In this document: piece by piece, positions 12,032 to 23,443 of the stretch | How the letters are laid out: the number at the start of each line of letters is the position of its first letter | Numbering within the stretch: position 1 is the first letter of the stretch | Assembly (NCBI GenBank): GCA_024500155.1 | Contig: CM044869.1 | Location: 32,238,501 to 32,302,500, forward strand | Origin: Chenopodium formosanum | Lineage: Eukaryota > Streptophyta > Magnoliopsida > Caryophyllales > Amaranthaceae | Length of the DNA: 64,000 nucleotides | Reading direction: 5' to 3' | Program-made: the position numbers and the translations under genes | The notes under the pieces: generated by a model | Databases searched by the model: none | Seen by the model: only the letters and a program-made list of their open reading frames with translations | What the model was told of the DNA's origin: nothing

Positions 12032-13515
12032 TAGGGTGCTAATCAAGCGAGTCGATCGCGAGCTACAGGGTGCTCGACTTGTGATCAAAAACCATGACTC
12101 GTGCTCGAACTCAACTCGTTACTTGCTAAGCTCGTTAATCTTTTGCTCGACTCGTGATCGTTTAATTTTAGCATAGCTCAACTCGTAACTCACGTAGCTC
12201 AATTCTACCAGCTCGATTGCTCAGCTCGTAACTCGAAAAACTCAATTGCTCGAATAACTCGATTGTTTAGCTCGTGATTAACTCGTTTAAAATTGTTTTT
12301 CTTCCTTTATTTAACTTAATTATTTTTATCAACTAATAAATCAAATGAACATAATAAAATAATGAGTAACAAAATAATTAGAGTATAAATTCAAATTCTT
12401 ACACAAAAAATAATAGAACAAAATTAATAGTAGAACTGCACAATGATTTTTATAAAACCTAGAACTACATGAAATAATTCTTGTCTTCAATAAGTCTTAG
12501 CATGCAAGTCAATCGGTATATCACCAAAATTAGGAAATCGGAATAATAAATTCTTTTGGCTCATCTTCTCCAATGTTATTCTGCAATGAAACAACATGGT
12601 ATGAAGTTAAATAATACTCTAAATAAATTACAAAAAGATAAAACTTTATTATACAATTAAAGCAAGTAGCAGCCAAACAAAAAAATTGCAGCAAGCCAAC
12701 AACCTTCATCTAAACTAATACTACTTCGTATTTACAAAAAAAAAAAAAAAAAAAAAAAAAAAGCCGGATGAATAACTTCAAATTTACAAGGAATCAAAGT
12801 TAATTAAACCAAAAACGCCTACATTATTCCTTTAGTTGTTCAAGTAGATAAAAAAATTAACCAACTTTTTGAATGAATATACTAGAACAACCACAGATCT
12901 ACAACAAAAGAGAATAAAAACTAAAATCGCAACTGTTATATTAAAATTGAAGCTTTTTCCTTGTTAAAATTGGTTTTAAGTTTATCTTGATCTCGGTTCC
13001 TCTTTCAATTCATATTCCCTATAAGGTGTGAGCTACTTACTTGAGATTTGAGAAGTAAAGAGAGAAAAGAACAAAGAGGCGCCTGCGAGCTTGAGAGCTA
13101 GGGTTTTTGGTTTTGTGAGTAGTGGGAAGCTGAGTGAGTAGTTTGTAAAATTGTAATGGGCTAATTTTTTTGGAGAAATTGTAATGGGCTAAGTGATAGT
13201 TTGGGTATTCTAGAATGTAGGATTACTGGTAGTGTGGGACTGTGGGTGGATTTAGTGAATTTTTCGAAATTTATTTTTTCTTTTTATTAATATGCAACAC
13301 TTTTTTTTTTTCTGTAATTTCCTATTTTTATTATAATTTTTTATATAATATTTTAATAAAAAATATTAACGAGCTGCTCGCGAGCTTACCGAGTCGAGTT
13401 ACAGCTTGCTCGACTCGTGCTGGTTAAGGTTTTGAGTCGAGTCGAGTTTTGATCAAGCGTTGACCGAATCGATCTCGAGTTGCTCGCGAGCTGCTCAACT
13501 CAATTAGCACCTCTA
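12032..13515. mobile_element. Non-autonomous hAT element, array copy 2
   Basis: Same structure, length and flanking AACACAAC (12024-12031, 13516-13523) as copy 1, with a handful of substitutions shared with copies 3 and 4 (GATCAAAAACC). It reached this place by unit amplification, not by a separate insertion. Confidence 0.88.
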
Positions 13516-13821
13516 AACACAACTATGAAATGCTTTAAATTAATTTATTGGAAGTAAAATGGTTCACTCTTAAAAGATTTAAACTGCAAAAACTAAAAAG
13601 TAGCCGCTGGAGCTTGGAGAGTCTTGTAGTAGCGGTTGGAGACATCAAATATTGTAAGTTTTTCAAAAAAAAAAAAAAACTTAAATAAATTACAAAATAT
13701 ATTATAATGTTGATAAGGGGCTCACACTTTTTGTGAAAACACTAATCCTCATAAAATAAAACATTAAGTACTACATAAATAGATTGAAGCAAATATTCAT
13801 CATTATTCAATGCAACACAAC

Positions 13822-15304
13822 TAGGGTGCTAATCAAGCGAGTCGATCGCGAGCTACAGGGTGCTCGACTTGTGATCAAAAACCATGACTCGTGCTCGAAC
13901 TCAACTCGTTACTTGCTAAGCTCGTTAATCTTTTGCTTGACTCGTGATCGTTTAATTTTAGCATAGCTCAACTCGTAACTCACGTAGCTCAATTCTACCA
14001 GCTCGATTGCTCAGCTCGTAACTCGAAAAACTCAATTGCTCGAATAACTCGATTGTTTAGCTCGTGATTAACTCGTTTAAAATTGTTTTTCTTCCTTTAT
14101 TTAACTTAATTATTTTTATCAACTAATAAATCAAATGAACATAATAAAATAATGAGTAACAAAATAATTAGAGTATAAATTCAAATTCTTACACAAAAAA
14201 TAATAGAACAAAATTAATAGTAGAACTGCACAATGATTTTTATAAAACCTAGTACTACATGAAATAATTCTTGTCTTCAATAAGTCTTAGCATGCAAGTC
14301 AATCGGTATATCACCAAAATTAGGAAATCGGAATAATAAATTCTTTTGGCTCATCTTCTCCAATGTTATTCTGCAATGAAACAACATGGTATGAAGTTAA
14401 ATAATACTCTAAATAAATTACAAAAAGATAAAACTTTATTATACAATTAAAGCAAGTAGCAGCCAAACAAAAAAATTGCAGCAAGCCAACAACCTTCATC
14501 TAAACTAATACTACTTCGTATTTACAAAAAAAAAAAAAAAAAAAAAAAAAAGCCGGATGAATAACTTCAAATTTACAAGGAATCAAAGTTAATTAAACCA
14601 AAAACGCCTACATTATTCCTTTAGTTGTTCAAGTAGATAAAAAAATTAACCAACTTTTTGAATGAATATACTAGAACAACCACAGATCTACAACAAAAGA
14701 GAATAAAAACTAAAATCGCAACTGTTATATTAAAATTGAAGCTTTTTCCTTGTTAAAATTGGTTTTAAGTTTATCTTGATCTCGGTTCCTCTTTCAATTC
14801 ATATTCCCTATAAGGTGTGAGCTACTTACTTGAGATTTGAGAAGTAAAGAGAGAAAAGAACAAAGAGGCGCCTGCGAGCTTGAGAGCTAGGGTTTTTGGT
14901 TTTGTGAGTAGTGGGAAGCTGAGTGAGTAGTTTGTAAAATTGTAATGGGCTAATTTTTTTGGAGAAATTGTAATGGGCTAAGTGATAGTTTGGGTATTCT
15001 AGAATGTAGGATTACTGGTAGTGTGGGACTGTGGGTGGATTTAGTGAATTTTTCGAAATTTATTTTTTCTTTTTATTAATATGCAACACTTTTTTTTTTT
15101 CTGTAATTTCCTATTTTTATTATAATTTTTTATATAATATTTTAATAAAAAATATTAACGAGCTGCTCGCGAGCTTACCGAGTCGAGTTACAGCTTGCTC
15201 GACTCGTGCTGGTTAAAGTTTTGAGTCGAGTCGAGTTTTGATCAAGCGTTGACCGAATCGATCTCGAGTTGCTCGCGAGCTGCTCAACTCAATTAGCACC
15301 TCTA
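13822..15304. mobile_element. Non-autonomous hAT element, array copy 3
   Basis: Nearly identical to copy 2, ends TAGGGTGCTAAT...ATTAGCACCTCTA, flanked by AACACAAC. The spacer just before it lacks the 15-bp partial duplication present in the neighbouring units. Confidence 0.88.
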
Positions 15305-15626
15305 AACACAACTATGAAATGCTTTAAATTAATTTATTGGAAGTAAAATGGTTCACTCTTAAAAGATTTAAACTGCAAAAACTAAAAAGTAGCCGCTGGA
15401 GCTTGGAGAGTCTTGTAGTAGCGGTTGGAGACATCAAATATTGTAAGTTTTTCAAAAAAAAAAAAAAACTTAAATAAATTACAAAATATATTATAATGTT
15501 GATAAGGGGCTCACACTTTTTGTGAAAACACTAATCCTCATAAAATAAAACATTAAGTACTACATAAATAGATTGAAGCATAAATAGATTGAAGCAAATA
15601 TTCATCATTATTCATTGCAACACAAC

Positions 15627-17108
15627 TAGGGTGCTAATCAAGCGAGTCGATCGCGAGCTACAGGGTGCTCGACTTGTGATCAAAAACCATGACTCGTGCT
15701 CGAACTCAACTCGTTACTTGCTAAGCTCGTTAATCTTTTGCTTGACTCGTGATCGTTTAATTTTAGCATAGCTCAACTCGTAACTCACGTAGCTCAATTC
15801 TACCAGCTCGATTGCTCAGCTCGTAACTCGAAAAACTCAATTGCTCGAATAACTCGATTGTTTAGCTCGTGATTAACTCGTTTAAAATTGTTTTTCTTCC
15901 TTTATTTAACTTAATTATTTTTATCAACTAATAAATCAAATGAACATAATAAAATAATGAGTAACAAAATAATTAGAGTATAAATTCAAATTCTTACACA
16001 AAAAATAATAGAACAAAATTAATAGTAGAACTGCACAATGATTTTTATAAAACCTAGTACTACATGAAATAATTCTTGTCTTCAATAAGTCTTAGCATGC
16101 AAGTCAATCGGTATATCACCAAAATTAGGAAATCGGAATAATAAATTCTTTTGGCTCATCTTCTCCAATGTTATTCTGCAATGAAACAACATGGTATGAA
16201 GTTAAATAATACTCTAAATAAATTACAAAAAGATAAAACTTTATTATACAATTAAAGCAAGTAGCAGCCAAACAAAAAAATTGCAGCAAGCCAACAACCT
16301 TCATCTAAACTAATACTACTTCGTATTTACAAAAAAAAAAAAAAAAAAAAAAAAGCCGGATGAATAACTTCAAATTTACAAGGAATCAAAGTTAATTAAA
16401 CCAAAAACGCCTACATTATTCCTTTAGTTGTTCAAGTAGATAAAAAAATTAACCAACTTTTTGAATGAATATACTAGAACAACCACAGATCTACAACAAA
16501 AGAGAATAAAAACTAAAATCGCAACTGTTATATTAAAATTGAAGCTTTTTCCTTGTTAAAATTGGTTTTAAGTTTATCTTGATCTCGGTTCCTCTTTCAA
16601 TTCATATTCCCTATAAGGTGTGAGCTACTTACTTGAGATTTGAGAAGTAAAGAGAGAAAAGAACAAAGAGGCGCCTGCGAGCTTGAGAGCTAGGGTTTTT
16701 GGTTTTGTGAGTAGTGGGAAGCTGAGTGAGTAGTTTGTAAAATTGTAATGGGCTAATTTTTTTGGAGAAATTGTAATGGGCTAAGTGATAGTTTGGGTAT
16801 TCTAGAATGTAGGATTACTGGTAGTGTGGGACTGTGGGTGGATTTAGTGAATTTTTCGAAATTTATTTTTTCTTTTTATTAATATGCAACACTTTTTTTT
16901 TTTTCTGTAATTTCCTATTTTTATTATAATTTTTTATATAATATTTTAATAAAAAATATTAACGAGCTGCTCGCGAGCTTACCGAGTCGAGTTACAGCTT
17001 GCTCGACTCGTGCTGGTTAAAGTTTTGAGTCGAGTCGAGTTTTGATCAAGCGTTGACCGAATCGATCTCGAGTTGCTCGCGAGCTGCTCAACTCAATTAG
17101 CACCCCTA
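15627..17108. mobile_element. Non-autonomous hAT element, array copy 4 (terminal)
   Basis: The last copy ends GCACCCCTA where the others have GCACCTCTA. The following spacer carries private changes (GTAATGGTTC, ATCAGATATTG, AATAAGGGGCTTACAC). These variants make it the traceable source of the displaced copy at 33760. Confidence 0.88.
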
Positions 17109-17539
17109 AACACAACTATGAAATGCTTTAAATTAATTTATTGGAAGTAATGGTTCACTCTTAAAAGATTTAAACTGCAAAAACTAAAAAGTAGCCGCTG
17201 GAGCTTGGAGAGTCTTGTAGTAGCGGTTGGAGACATCAGATATTGTAAGTTTTTCAAAAAAAAAAAAATTAAATAAATTATAAATATATGTTATAATGTT
17301 AATAAGGGGCTTACACTTTTTGTGAACTAAGACTCAAAGTTGCCTAGTTGGGTATCTAAACTTAGCAACTTTCTTTTGGAGTTGCTAAGTTTATATACCA
17401 ACTTAACTCTTTCTCTTCTAAAAAACTCCCTCTAGTTTCACCATTGGAGATGATCTTATAAGGTAAGAAATAAAAATTAAAAAAAAAAGGAAAGGAATAG
17501 GACTTCCTCCGGAGTGATTTTAAAGCATTTGAGGGCCGA

Positions 17540-17800
17540 CTAATTGCCGCTCACTGCTTTGATAACTAGGAGATTGTCTCCTTCGATTTGAATTTTTGTA
17601 TCCCTTATTAAAGGCTGAGGATGATCCCCGTATGAAGACCTGAAGCTTTTGTTATGTATGTTGGTGATGCCAAGGTTAAAAGCTTGGGATGCAATTGGTG
17701 TACCATCACTATCACTGATGATGACTCTTGCTATTGAATTGTTTTTAACCAAACCATTGGAGTGGAATTTGAAGGAGTTTAGAGGAGGAGCCTCTCATGC
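17540..17800 (-). pseudogene. RNase H-like domain relic (LINE or related reverse-transcriptase protein)
   Basis: The minus-strand frame reads VKNNSIARVIISDSDGTP, then AFNLGITNIHNKS and later IQIEGDNLLVIKAVSGN. This is the pattern of the plant RVT_3-type RNase H domain (first strand with DSDG; EGDNLLVI in place of the E/D-containing SDS/EGDS segment). The upstream FxFDGS-like start is degraded and the domain stops abruptly. The hAT element at 17824 sits just upstream in the same relic. Family assignment is by motif only; it could derive from a LINE or from a host RNase H-like gene. Confidence 0.5.
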
Positions 17801-17823
17801 AACTACATGGGGGTTATATTAGG

Positions 17824-18786
17824 TAGGGGTGTTTAATACCGAGTACCTGGCTTTTTTGGGTACCCGAAAGTACGGGTACCCAGCGTACCGGGTAGTGGAT
17901 CAATTGGCCCATGACCCGATCCGCTAAGATCAGGTACCCGGATATCGGGTACCCGGTTATACCGGGTCGGGTCATAAGGTACCCGGTTTATTTTTTTTTT
18001 TTAATGACATGCTAAACAAAACACTGAATACAACTTGAATGAGGAAATTTGATTGAAATTTATGCACAAATTAACTTACACCACATGCATCAAATTAAAA
18101 AATTACTGCTACTATTTACAATCTATTTTTTTTTAATAGCACAAGTAAACATTGTTGTCTTTTTCCTCTCTTCGTCCTCCCACTACAGGTACCCACCAAA
18201 AACCCATTTTTTAAGTTTTTTTTAAGGCAAATTAAAATGATACCCAAAATATATATATTTTCCTAAAAAGAATCGGGAATATATATGAAACAAATAAAAC
18301 AAAAAAAAATTCCAACAATAACATGAACCTTAATACAATTTGCCTCCTTCGTTGATAAATAGCGTAATTGGGAAATCGACTTAATGTTCTTCAATTGACA
18401 TATGATGAATTGCAGAAAAGGAGTTGAAATTTGGGGAATTTGGGTTGTTAGGTTTAAAATTGGGTAATGAACTGTTTCGTTCAAACCTAGATGAAGAGAG
18501 AGAGCTATATGTGGCTGCTGAGAGGAAAGTGCATAGTGAAATAAAACCTAGGTTGTTGGTTGTTCCCAAAAACGCTACAAATCAAAAAAAAAAAAGAGAA
18601 AAAAGTAAACCGGTTTTCGGGTACCCGGCTAAGTAAATAGCCGGCCCATGACCCAACCCGCCAGAATTTAGTGGGCCGGGTACCCGACCTGAATGATAAA
18701 AATTTTATAAATACCCGTTGGGTATTTTGCGGGTCATCGGATAGTTGGGTCGGGTCAATTGGGTCGGATTTTTTTTAACACCTCTA
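17824..18786. mobile_element. hAT element with GGGTACCC word repeats
   Basis: Starts TAGGGGTGTTTAA and ends TTTAACACCTCTA, hAT-type inverted repeats, with near-matching 8-bp flanks ATATTAGG (17816-17823) and ATATTCGG (18787-18794). Both ends are dense in GGGTACCCG and CCGGGTCGGGT words. The centre (18000-18590) is AT-rich; a 70-codon plus-strand frame there (18424-18636) has no recognisable family. No transposase. Confidence 0.8.
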
Positions 18787-18915
18787 ATATTCGGAGGGAT
18801 TGAAGGGTAAAGATCATAAGTTCCTGAACTAAAAGAAGTATCTATGAGGATAGGTGATTCCACTTTTTTTATTGTGTAAATGATTAATTGTGTAAGTTTA
18901 TAATTAGATTAGTGG

Positions 18916-19402
18916 TGATTTGGGTGTTTTTACCCCAGCCATGTAGTTCGATAAGAGTGTGACACGTGTTATCCTAGGGGGAGTCCAAAGTGGACCAACC
19001 AGAAAGTGACACGTGGCAACAGAATTCCAAAAGGGAATGCCGGCTTTCAAGGCCCATTTCCCAAGGACACCGTAAAATGGCGCAGCCTATCAGACCTATG
19101 TCTAAGTGACCTGGTAGGGACACAAATCCCAAGGACCCTATAAATAGGGAGATTTACCCCTATTTGGAGGACACATTCAATTATTACAATTTATTACTCA
19201 TACAGTAGAGAAAACACCTGATCTTGGGATTTGAGAAGATCTACTTTTACTTTCGGTATTTTACTCCAAACAAGTACTAACTAAATCGTCGGAGGCGGAA
19301 CTCCGACCATCCGAAGCCTCCGTTTGTTTGCAGGTACAGTCGGTGAAAACCCAGTCTTGGTAACGTAACTCTATCGCAGGACACATAAAAAACCCCGAAA
19401 CA
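18916..19402 (+). repeat. 5' LTR of element A
   Basis: 487 bp, starting TGATTTGGGTGTTTTTACCC and ending CCCCGAAACA. It carries two CACGTG G-boxes (18963-18968, 19010-19015) and a TATAAATA box at 19139-19146. The 5' boundary is set by alignment with the start of the other LTRs in the window; no second LTR is present to confirm it. Confidence 0.7.
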
Positions 19403-19404
19403 TT

Positions 19405-19422
19405 TGGTGCCGCTTGTGGGGA
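19405..19422 (+). other. Primer-binding site of element A
   Basis: TGGTGCCGCTTGTGGGGA lies two bases after the LTR. It resembles the Asp-tRNA-type primer sites used by plant Tat/Athila elements, with mismatches. Confidence 0.65.
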
Positions 19423-19436
19423 GAGTATCTCTAAGA

Positions 19437-21230
19437 TGGTTTCACAAGAGACTATACCGCCTCCTAAGGACAAACGTCCAGAAGCAGTGGTCCATTCGGA
19501 CCATGATACAGATTTTGATCCAATGGTCAAAGTGTATACGGCCGAAGATGGATCTCTTAAAACCAGGTGCATCCGTTCTAAGGATAACAAGGAGCGAAGC
19601 GATGGTCAGGCGGGTCCAAGTAAATCATCCGGCCACCCTAGGCGGCAAGAAAGACTGCTCACATCACTCGAGACGAGTTCATGAAATTCATGAGGAGTTT
19701 CAAGGGAGAGATGAAGTACCTGATCTCTTTTACTCTTGGAAAAAAGGCCCTCTTACTCTAAGAAGGCTAAGTCCGTCAAGGATAGTCAGCCCACCGCGCA
19801 TCCTAAAACAAAGAAGGGGGCATGCTTTTGTTTGATTGGACAAAGTTTTGCTTCCCAAAACAGGGATAGAGGAAGCCCATCCGTCATACAAAGCTGGATG
19901 GCAGCATAAAGACTTACTCTAATGCTCGACATCTCATAGAGTAAAAGAGAAACAAACAACTGTCTGACACGGCTTCAACGTCAACTATGCCAGATAACTT
20001 TAGGAATACTTCAACGCGATATTTCCAATCTGCACAGGAGCACTTGTCTGGAAGGTAGTCCGTCCACACAGGTCCTCAAATGATAGGCTCGGTCCCGTAT
20101 GTGCCGCAAAAGCCATACAGACTGGCCCAGCCCTACCAGCAACCTGCCTTCTTCGGGGGACAAGCGGCATATCAAGTCCAGCCATTGGACTGACAGCTCC
20201 GTCTGCTAAAACTTGGAGAACAACCTTTTGGGATCTCCAAGGAAGTAACCGAGGCGGCATAGCCGACCAAGGTTAAAAATGTCATGGTGGGTACCTATGA
20301 TGGTACCACCAAACCAGAAGACCACCTGATGGCATACACCCATCTCATGTACCTACAGGGGTTGGATGATGCAGCATGGTGTAGGTGCTTCCTAGCCACA
20401 CTGAAGGGCATTTCCTAGCAGTGGTTTGACAACCTATCAGCTGTGTGCATCGAAAGCTTCAAGTTGCTTGCGTTCCTGTTTCCCTCCAACTTCTCCATGA
20501 ACATACCCACCAAGAAGACATGCCTTGACTTGGGTGCGGTACAACAAGGAGACAGGGAGGAGCTTTGTTCTTAAGTCAGACAGTTCAATCTGGTGAGAAT
20601 CAAAATCCAAGGACAGTCTAACAAAGTTGCATACACGGACTTCTTCAAGGGTCTAAAAGACGGGTTGACTTTTAAGTTTAACCTCGTCCGGAAGAGAATC
20701 TCCACTCTTCAAGAAGCACTCATGGAGGCAAAAGCTTATATACAAGCAACTGAACTCCGCTCCACCAGCAAGTAGTTGGAATCAAAGAAGTTCGACAAAC
20801 AAAAAGGAGTCGGCAAGAACAGCAGGCTCAGAAAGCTGAAGAGATCAAGAAGAGAAAAGAAGTTTGGGCGGTTGAGGATTCTGATCAACCGTACAAGAAG
20901 AAAAAGAAAGAGTTTAAACCGTACGTCCACAGGTACGAGTTTAACAAAGACTACTACCCAGCTCCATCCTCATGGATATCAAAGATCGGGTGATCATTGG
21001 GAAACCCTTAGCTATGAAGGGTCGGACCAAAAAACGGAACAAAGACAAGTATTGCCATTTCCATGAGGATATTGGTCATGACACCAACAATTGTTATAGC
21101 CTCAAGCAGTAGTTAGACAGATTGGCCGATAAGGGGTTGTTAAAATCCTACATCCTCAAGTGCAAGATGACCCTAAAGACGGATCCCAAGCAGCCGTCAA
21201 AGAAGTCAGCAAAGGCTGGTAGTGGCTTGG
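19437..21230 (+). pseudogene. Element A gag, broken
   Basis: Starts MVSQETIPPP. Recognisable blocks shared with element B follow in several frames: a charged linker, the capsid-like retrotransposon gag region around 20340-20560 (LQGLDDAAWCRCF equivalent, then a stop where B has QQWFGNL), the TDFFKGLKDG block at 20637 and a CxFHxxxGHDTNNC zinc knuckle at 21055. It has at least five in-frame stops or frameshifts. Gag would package the element RNA into cytoplasmic particles. Non-functional. Confidence 0.75.
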
Positions 21231-23437
21231 GCACAGATCCGGACACCATTTGCACTATTGCAGGTGGCTTTGCCTATGGAGGCCCAACCATCCAAGGCAT
21301 TAAGGACAATGTCAGACAGATGGATGTCAGCTCAATTGATGAAGGTCAGACGTCTATCAATGCATTTCTTGAGGTTATCATTTCTAAGAAGGACTGAGGC
21401 GACGTTCCCCAGCCGCATGATGACCCCATTCTCATCGAGTGTAAGGTGGCCAACCAAAAGGTTGGTCGGATCCTTATTGATACAGGCAACTAATCTGATA
21501 TTATCAGCTAGAGTAGTCTCTCCAAGCTGAGGTACAAGATAGGAAGCGTGCACAAGGTCACTCACCCCTTGGTTGGTTTTGGGGGTGGAGTTGTGCACCC
21601 AATCGACCGGATTGATTACCCATCCAGCTAGGGGAGAGAAGGCAATAGAGAAATATGGTTGTTCGGTTCTTGGTTGTGAAGGAGTCAACTGCTTATAATC
21701 TCATCATAGGACGTTCGACTCTAAACGAATCCAAGGTCGCCATTATCCCATCCCTCATACTGCTTAAATTTGAGAAAGATGGCCGTTCTTTTGGCTCCTT
21801 GAATGGAGACCAGAAGACGGCTCGAGAGTGCTATCTCTTAGACATCAAGCCTACGGCGGCTATATCTATCAAAAATTGACCCGACCCAAAATACCGACCC
21901 GAACCAATTATTAACCGACCCATCTGAACCCAAAAAAAATGGTGACCCGAACCCGACCTGAAACAAACCCTAAACCCGGTTTGACCAGAGTATTTGAGAC
22001 CCGAACCCGAACATGAACCAACCTAGAGACGACCCGACCCGAATGTAACCCGTAAATTATTGACCTGAACCGAACCCGACCTGAATCGAAATTGACCCAA
22101 ACCCTTAACCCGTCAAAACCCAAATTTAACCCGACCTGTTACTAACCCGACCCAAATTCAACCTGACCTGTTCCTAACCCGACTCGAATTTAACCCGACC
22201 TGTTACTAACCCGACTCGAAATTCAACCCAACCTGTTACAAACTCGACCCGAAATCAACCCGACTTGTTATTGACCCGACCCAAATTCAACCCGACTTGT
22301 TATTGACCCGACCCGAATTTAAACTCGACCTATTACTAACCCAACCCAAAATTCAACCCGATCTGTTATTAATCCGACCCGAAATCAACACGACTTGTTA
22401 CTGACTCAAAAATGATAATTAAAGACTTAGATATATATAATAATTTTTGTTTGAGGAAAATTTTATATATATAAAGTTAGATACAAAAACTTGGAAATTA
22501 TTGACTTGCCAACTTAAACCTGAGAAAGACAAGACTTGGAAAGAACTGACTTGATTATAACCTGAAAATTATTGACTTGAACCGAACCCGAGAATGACCC
22601 GAGTTGGAAATGACCCGACGTGATTATAGCCTGCAAATTATTGACTTGCCAACTTGAACCCGAGAATGACCCGACTTGGAAATGACCCGACCTGATTATA
22701 ACCCGTAAATTATTAACCGAACTCGACTTGAACTCGAGAATGACCTGACTTGGAAATGACACGACCTGATTATAACCCGCAAATTACTAACTTGAACCAA
22801 ACCCGACTCGAACCCGAGAATGACCCGACTTGGAAATGAACCGACTTGATTATAACCTGCAAATTATTGACTTGAACCGAACCCGACTCGAACCCGAGAA
22901 TAACCCAACTTGGAAATGACCGGACTTGATTATAACCCGCAAATTATTGACTTGAACCAAACCCGACTCGAACTTGAGAATGACTCAACCTGATTATAAC
23001 TTGCAAATAATTGACTTCAACCGAACCCGACTCGAACCTGAGAACGTAACTAACTCGTTTAAACCCATATAAACTCGAATTTAACCCGACTTATTTTTCA
23101 CCCGACCCGAATATAACCTGACCTTTTATTGACTGGACCCAAACCCGACCCAAACCCAATAAGATGTATGACCCGACGTGACCTGACTCAAACATGACCC
23201 AACCCGAACCCGACCCGCATAGGTTATGACATTAACCCGTATTGACCCGACCCACACTAACTTGACCCAAACCCGACCCGTTTACCTGAATTGGCAGCTC
23301 TAACGGTGGCAGCAGTTGGCCGGGGCGTGGAGCCAATAGACCTTGACGATGTTAAGGAATTAGAGTCTGCCCCACCAGCAGGCGGCAAGAAGAGAAAGGC
23401 CGACCAGCTGGTGATTGTCAAGAAAGAGAAACAATAG
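21231..23437 (+). pseudogene. Element A protease and linker, split by a hAT insertion
   Basis: The protease active-site block RILIDTG lies at about 21465, followed by a stop where B has SSSD. The flap-side motif AYNLIIGRSTLNE follows near 21690. The coding sequence is interrupted after PTAA at 21860 and resumes at 23311 (EPIDLDDVKELES, then a lysine-rich tail KKEKQ). It ends in UAG at 23435, with RT continuing in the same frame. The region carries further nonsense changes and cannot make an active protease. Confidence 0.7.
21861..23302. mobile_element. Non-autonomous hAT element made of degenerate GACCCGA repeats
   Basis: The 1442-bp insertion has imperfect inverted ends (TATATCTATCAAAAATTGACC and, inverted, TAGAGCTGCCAATTCAGG). 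Its 8-bp flanks nearly match: ACGGCGGC (21853-21860) and ACGGTGGC (23303-23310). Most of the body consists of degenerate words such as AACCCGACCCGAA and TGACCCGAC, with a higher-order ~70-80-bp pattern (ACTTGGAAATGACC...GATTATAACC) between 22540 and 23040. No protein is encoded; open frames here are translation of the repeat. Confidence 0.8.
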
Positions 23438-23443
23438 CAATCA
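23435..23443 (+). promoter_or_regulatory. Candidate leaky stop UAG-CAA-UCA between protease and RT (element A)
   Basis: The protease frame ends in TAG followed by CAATCA, matching the CARYYA context of tobamovirus-type readthrough stops. RT continues in the same frame, and the GANLHNLL/GVDLHLLL landmark starts 129 nt after the TAG, the same distance as in element B. Function is inferred. Confidence 0.5.

Larger units (their letters stand above)
9767..17320. repeat. Composite tandem array: one short unit plus four ~1.8 kb units
   Basis: Unit 0 (9767-10131, about 365 bp) is the host spacer alone. The following four units repeat that spacer with a 1.48 kb hAT element at the same internal position. 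hAT-start to hAT-start distances are 1805, 1790 and 1805 bp; the 15-bp difference is a partial duplication of ATAGATTGAAGC. Spacer landmarks recur in each unit: GGTTCACTCTTAAAAG, GTCTTGTAGTAGCGGTTGG, a poly-A tract and GGGGCTCACACTTTTTGTG. Units 2-4 are nearly identical. Unit 1 differs from them at shared sites, and the last unit has private variants (GCACCCCTA, GTAATGGTTC). Confidence 0.9.
9485..17455. mobile_element. Tourist-like PIF/Harbinger element swollen to 8 kb by an internal tandem array
   Basis: The left terminus GATCATCTCTATTGTTGAGA and the right terminus, inverted GATCATCTCCAATGGTGAAA, are inverted repeats of the plant Tourist type. They are flanked by TTA on each side (9482-9484, 17456-17458), the three-base target duplication expected for this superfamily. 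Element-specific flanks run from the left end to about 9766 and from about 17321 to the right end; they share complementary GACTCAA/TTGAGTC-like patches. Everything between is the composite tandem array. No transposase is visible, so it is non-autonomous. Confidence 0.68.

Noticed and set aside
9767..17320. Tandem array as centromeric satellite or rDNA spacer
   Set aside because: Only four full units, contained between MITE ends, with a transposon plus target duplications in each unit and no rRNA sequence.
21911..22762. Minus-strand frames rich in Val, Gly, Arg and Ser
   Set aside because: They are translations of GACCCGA-type repeats within a hAT element.
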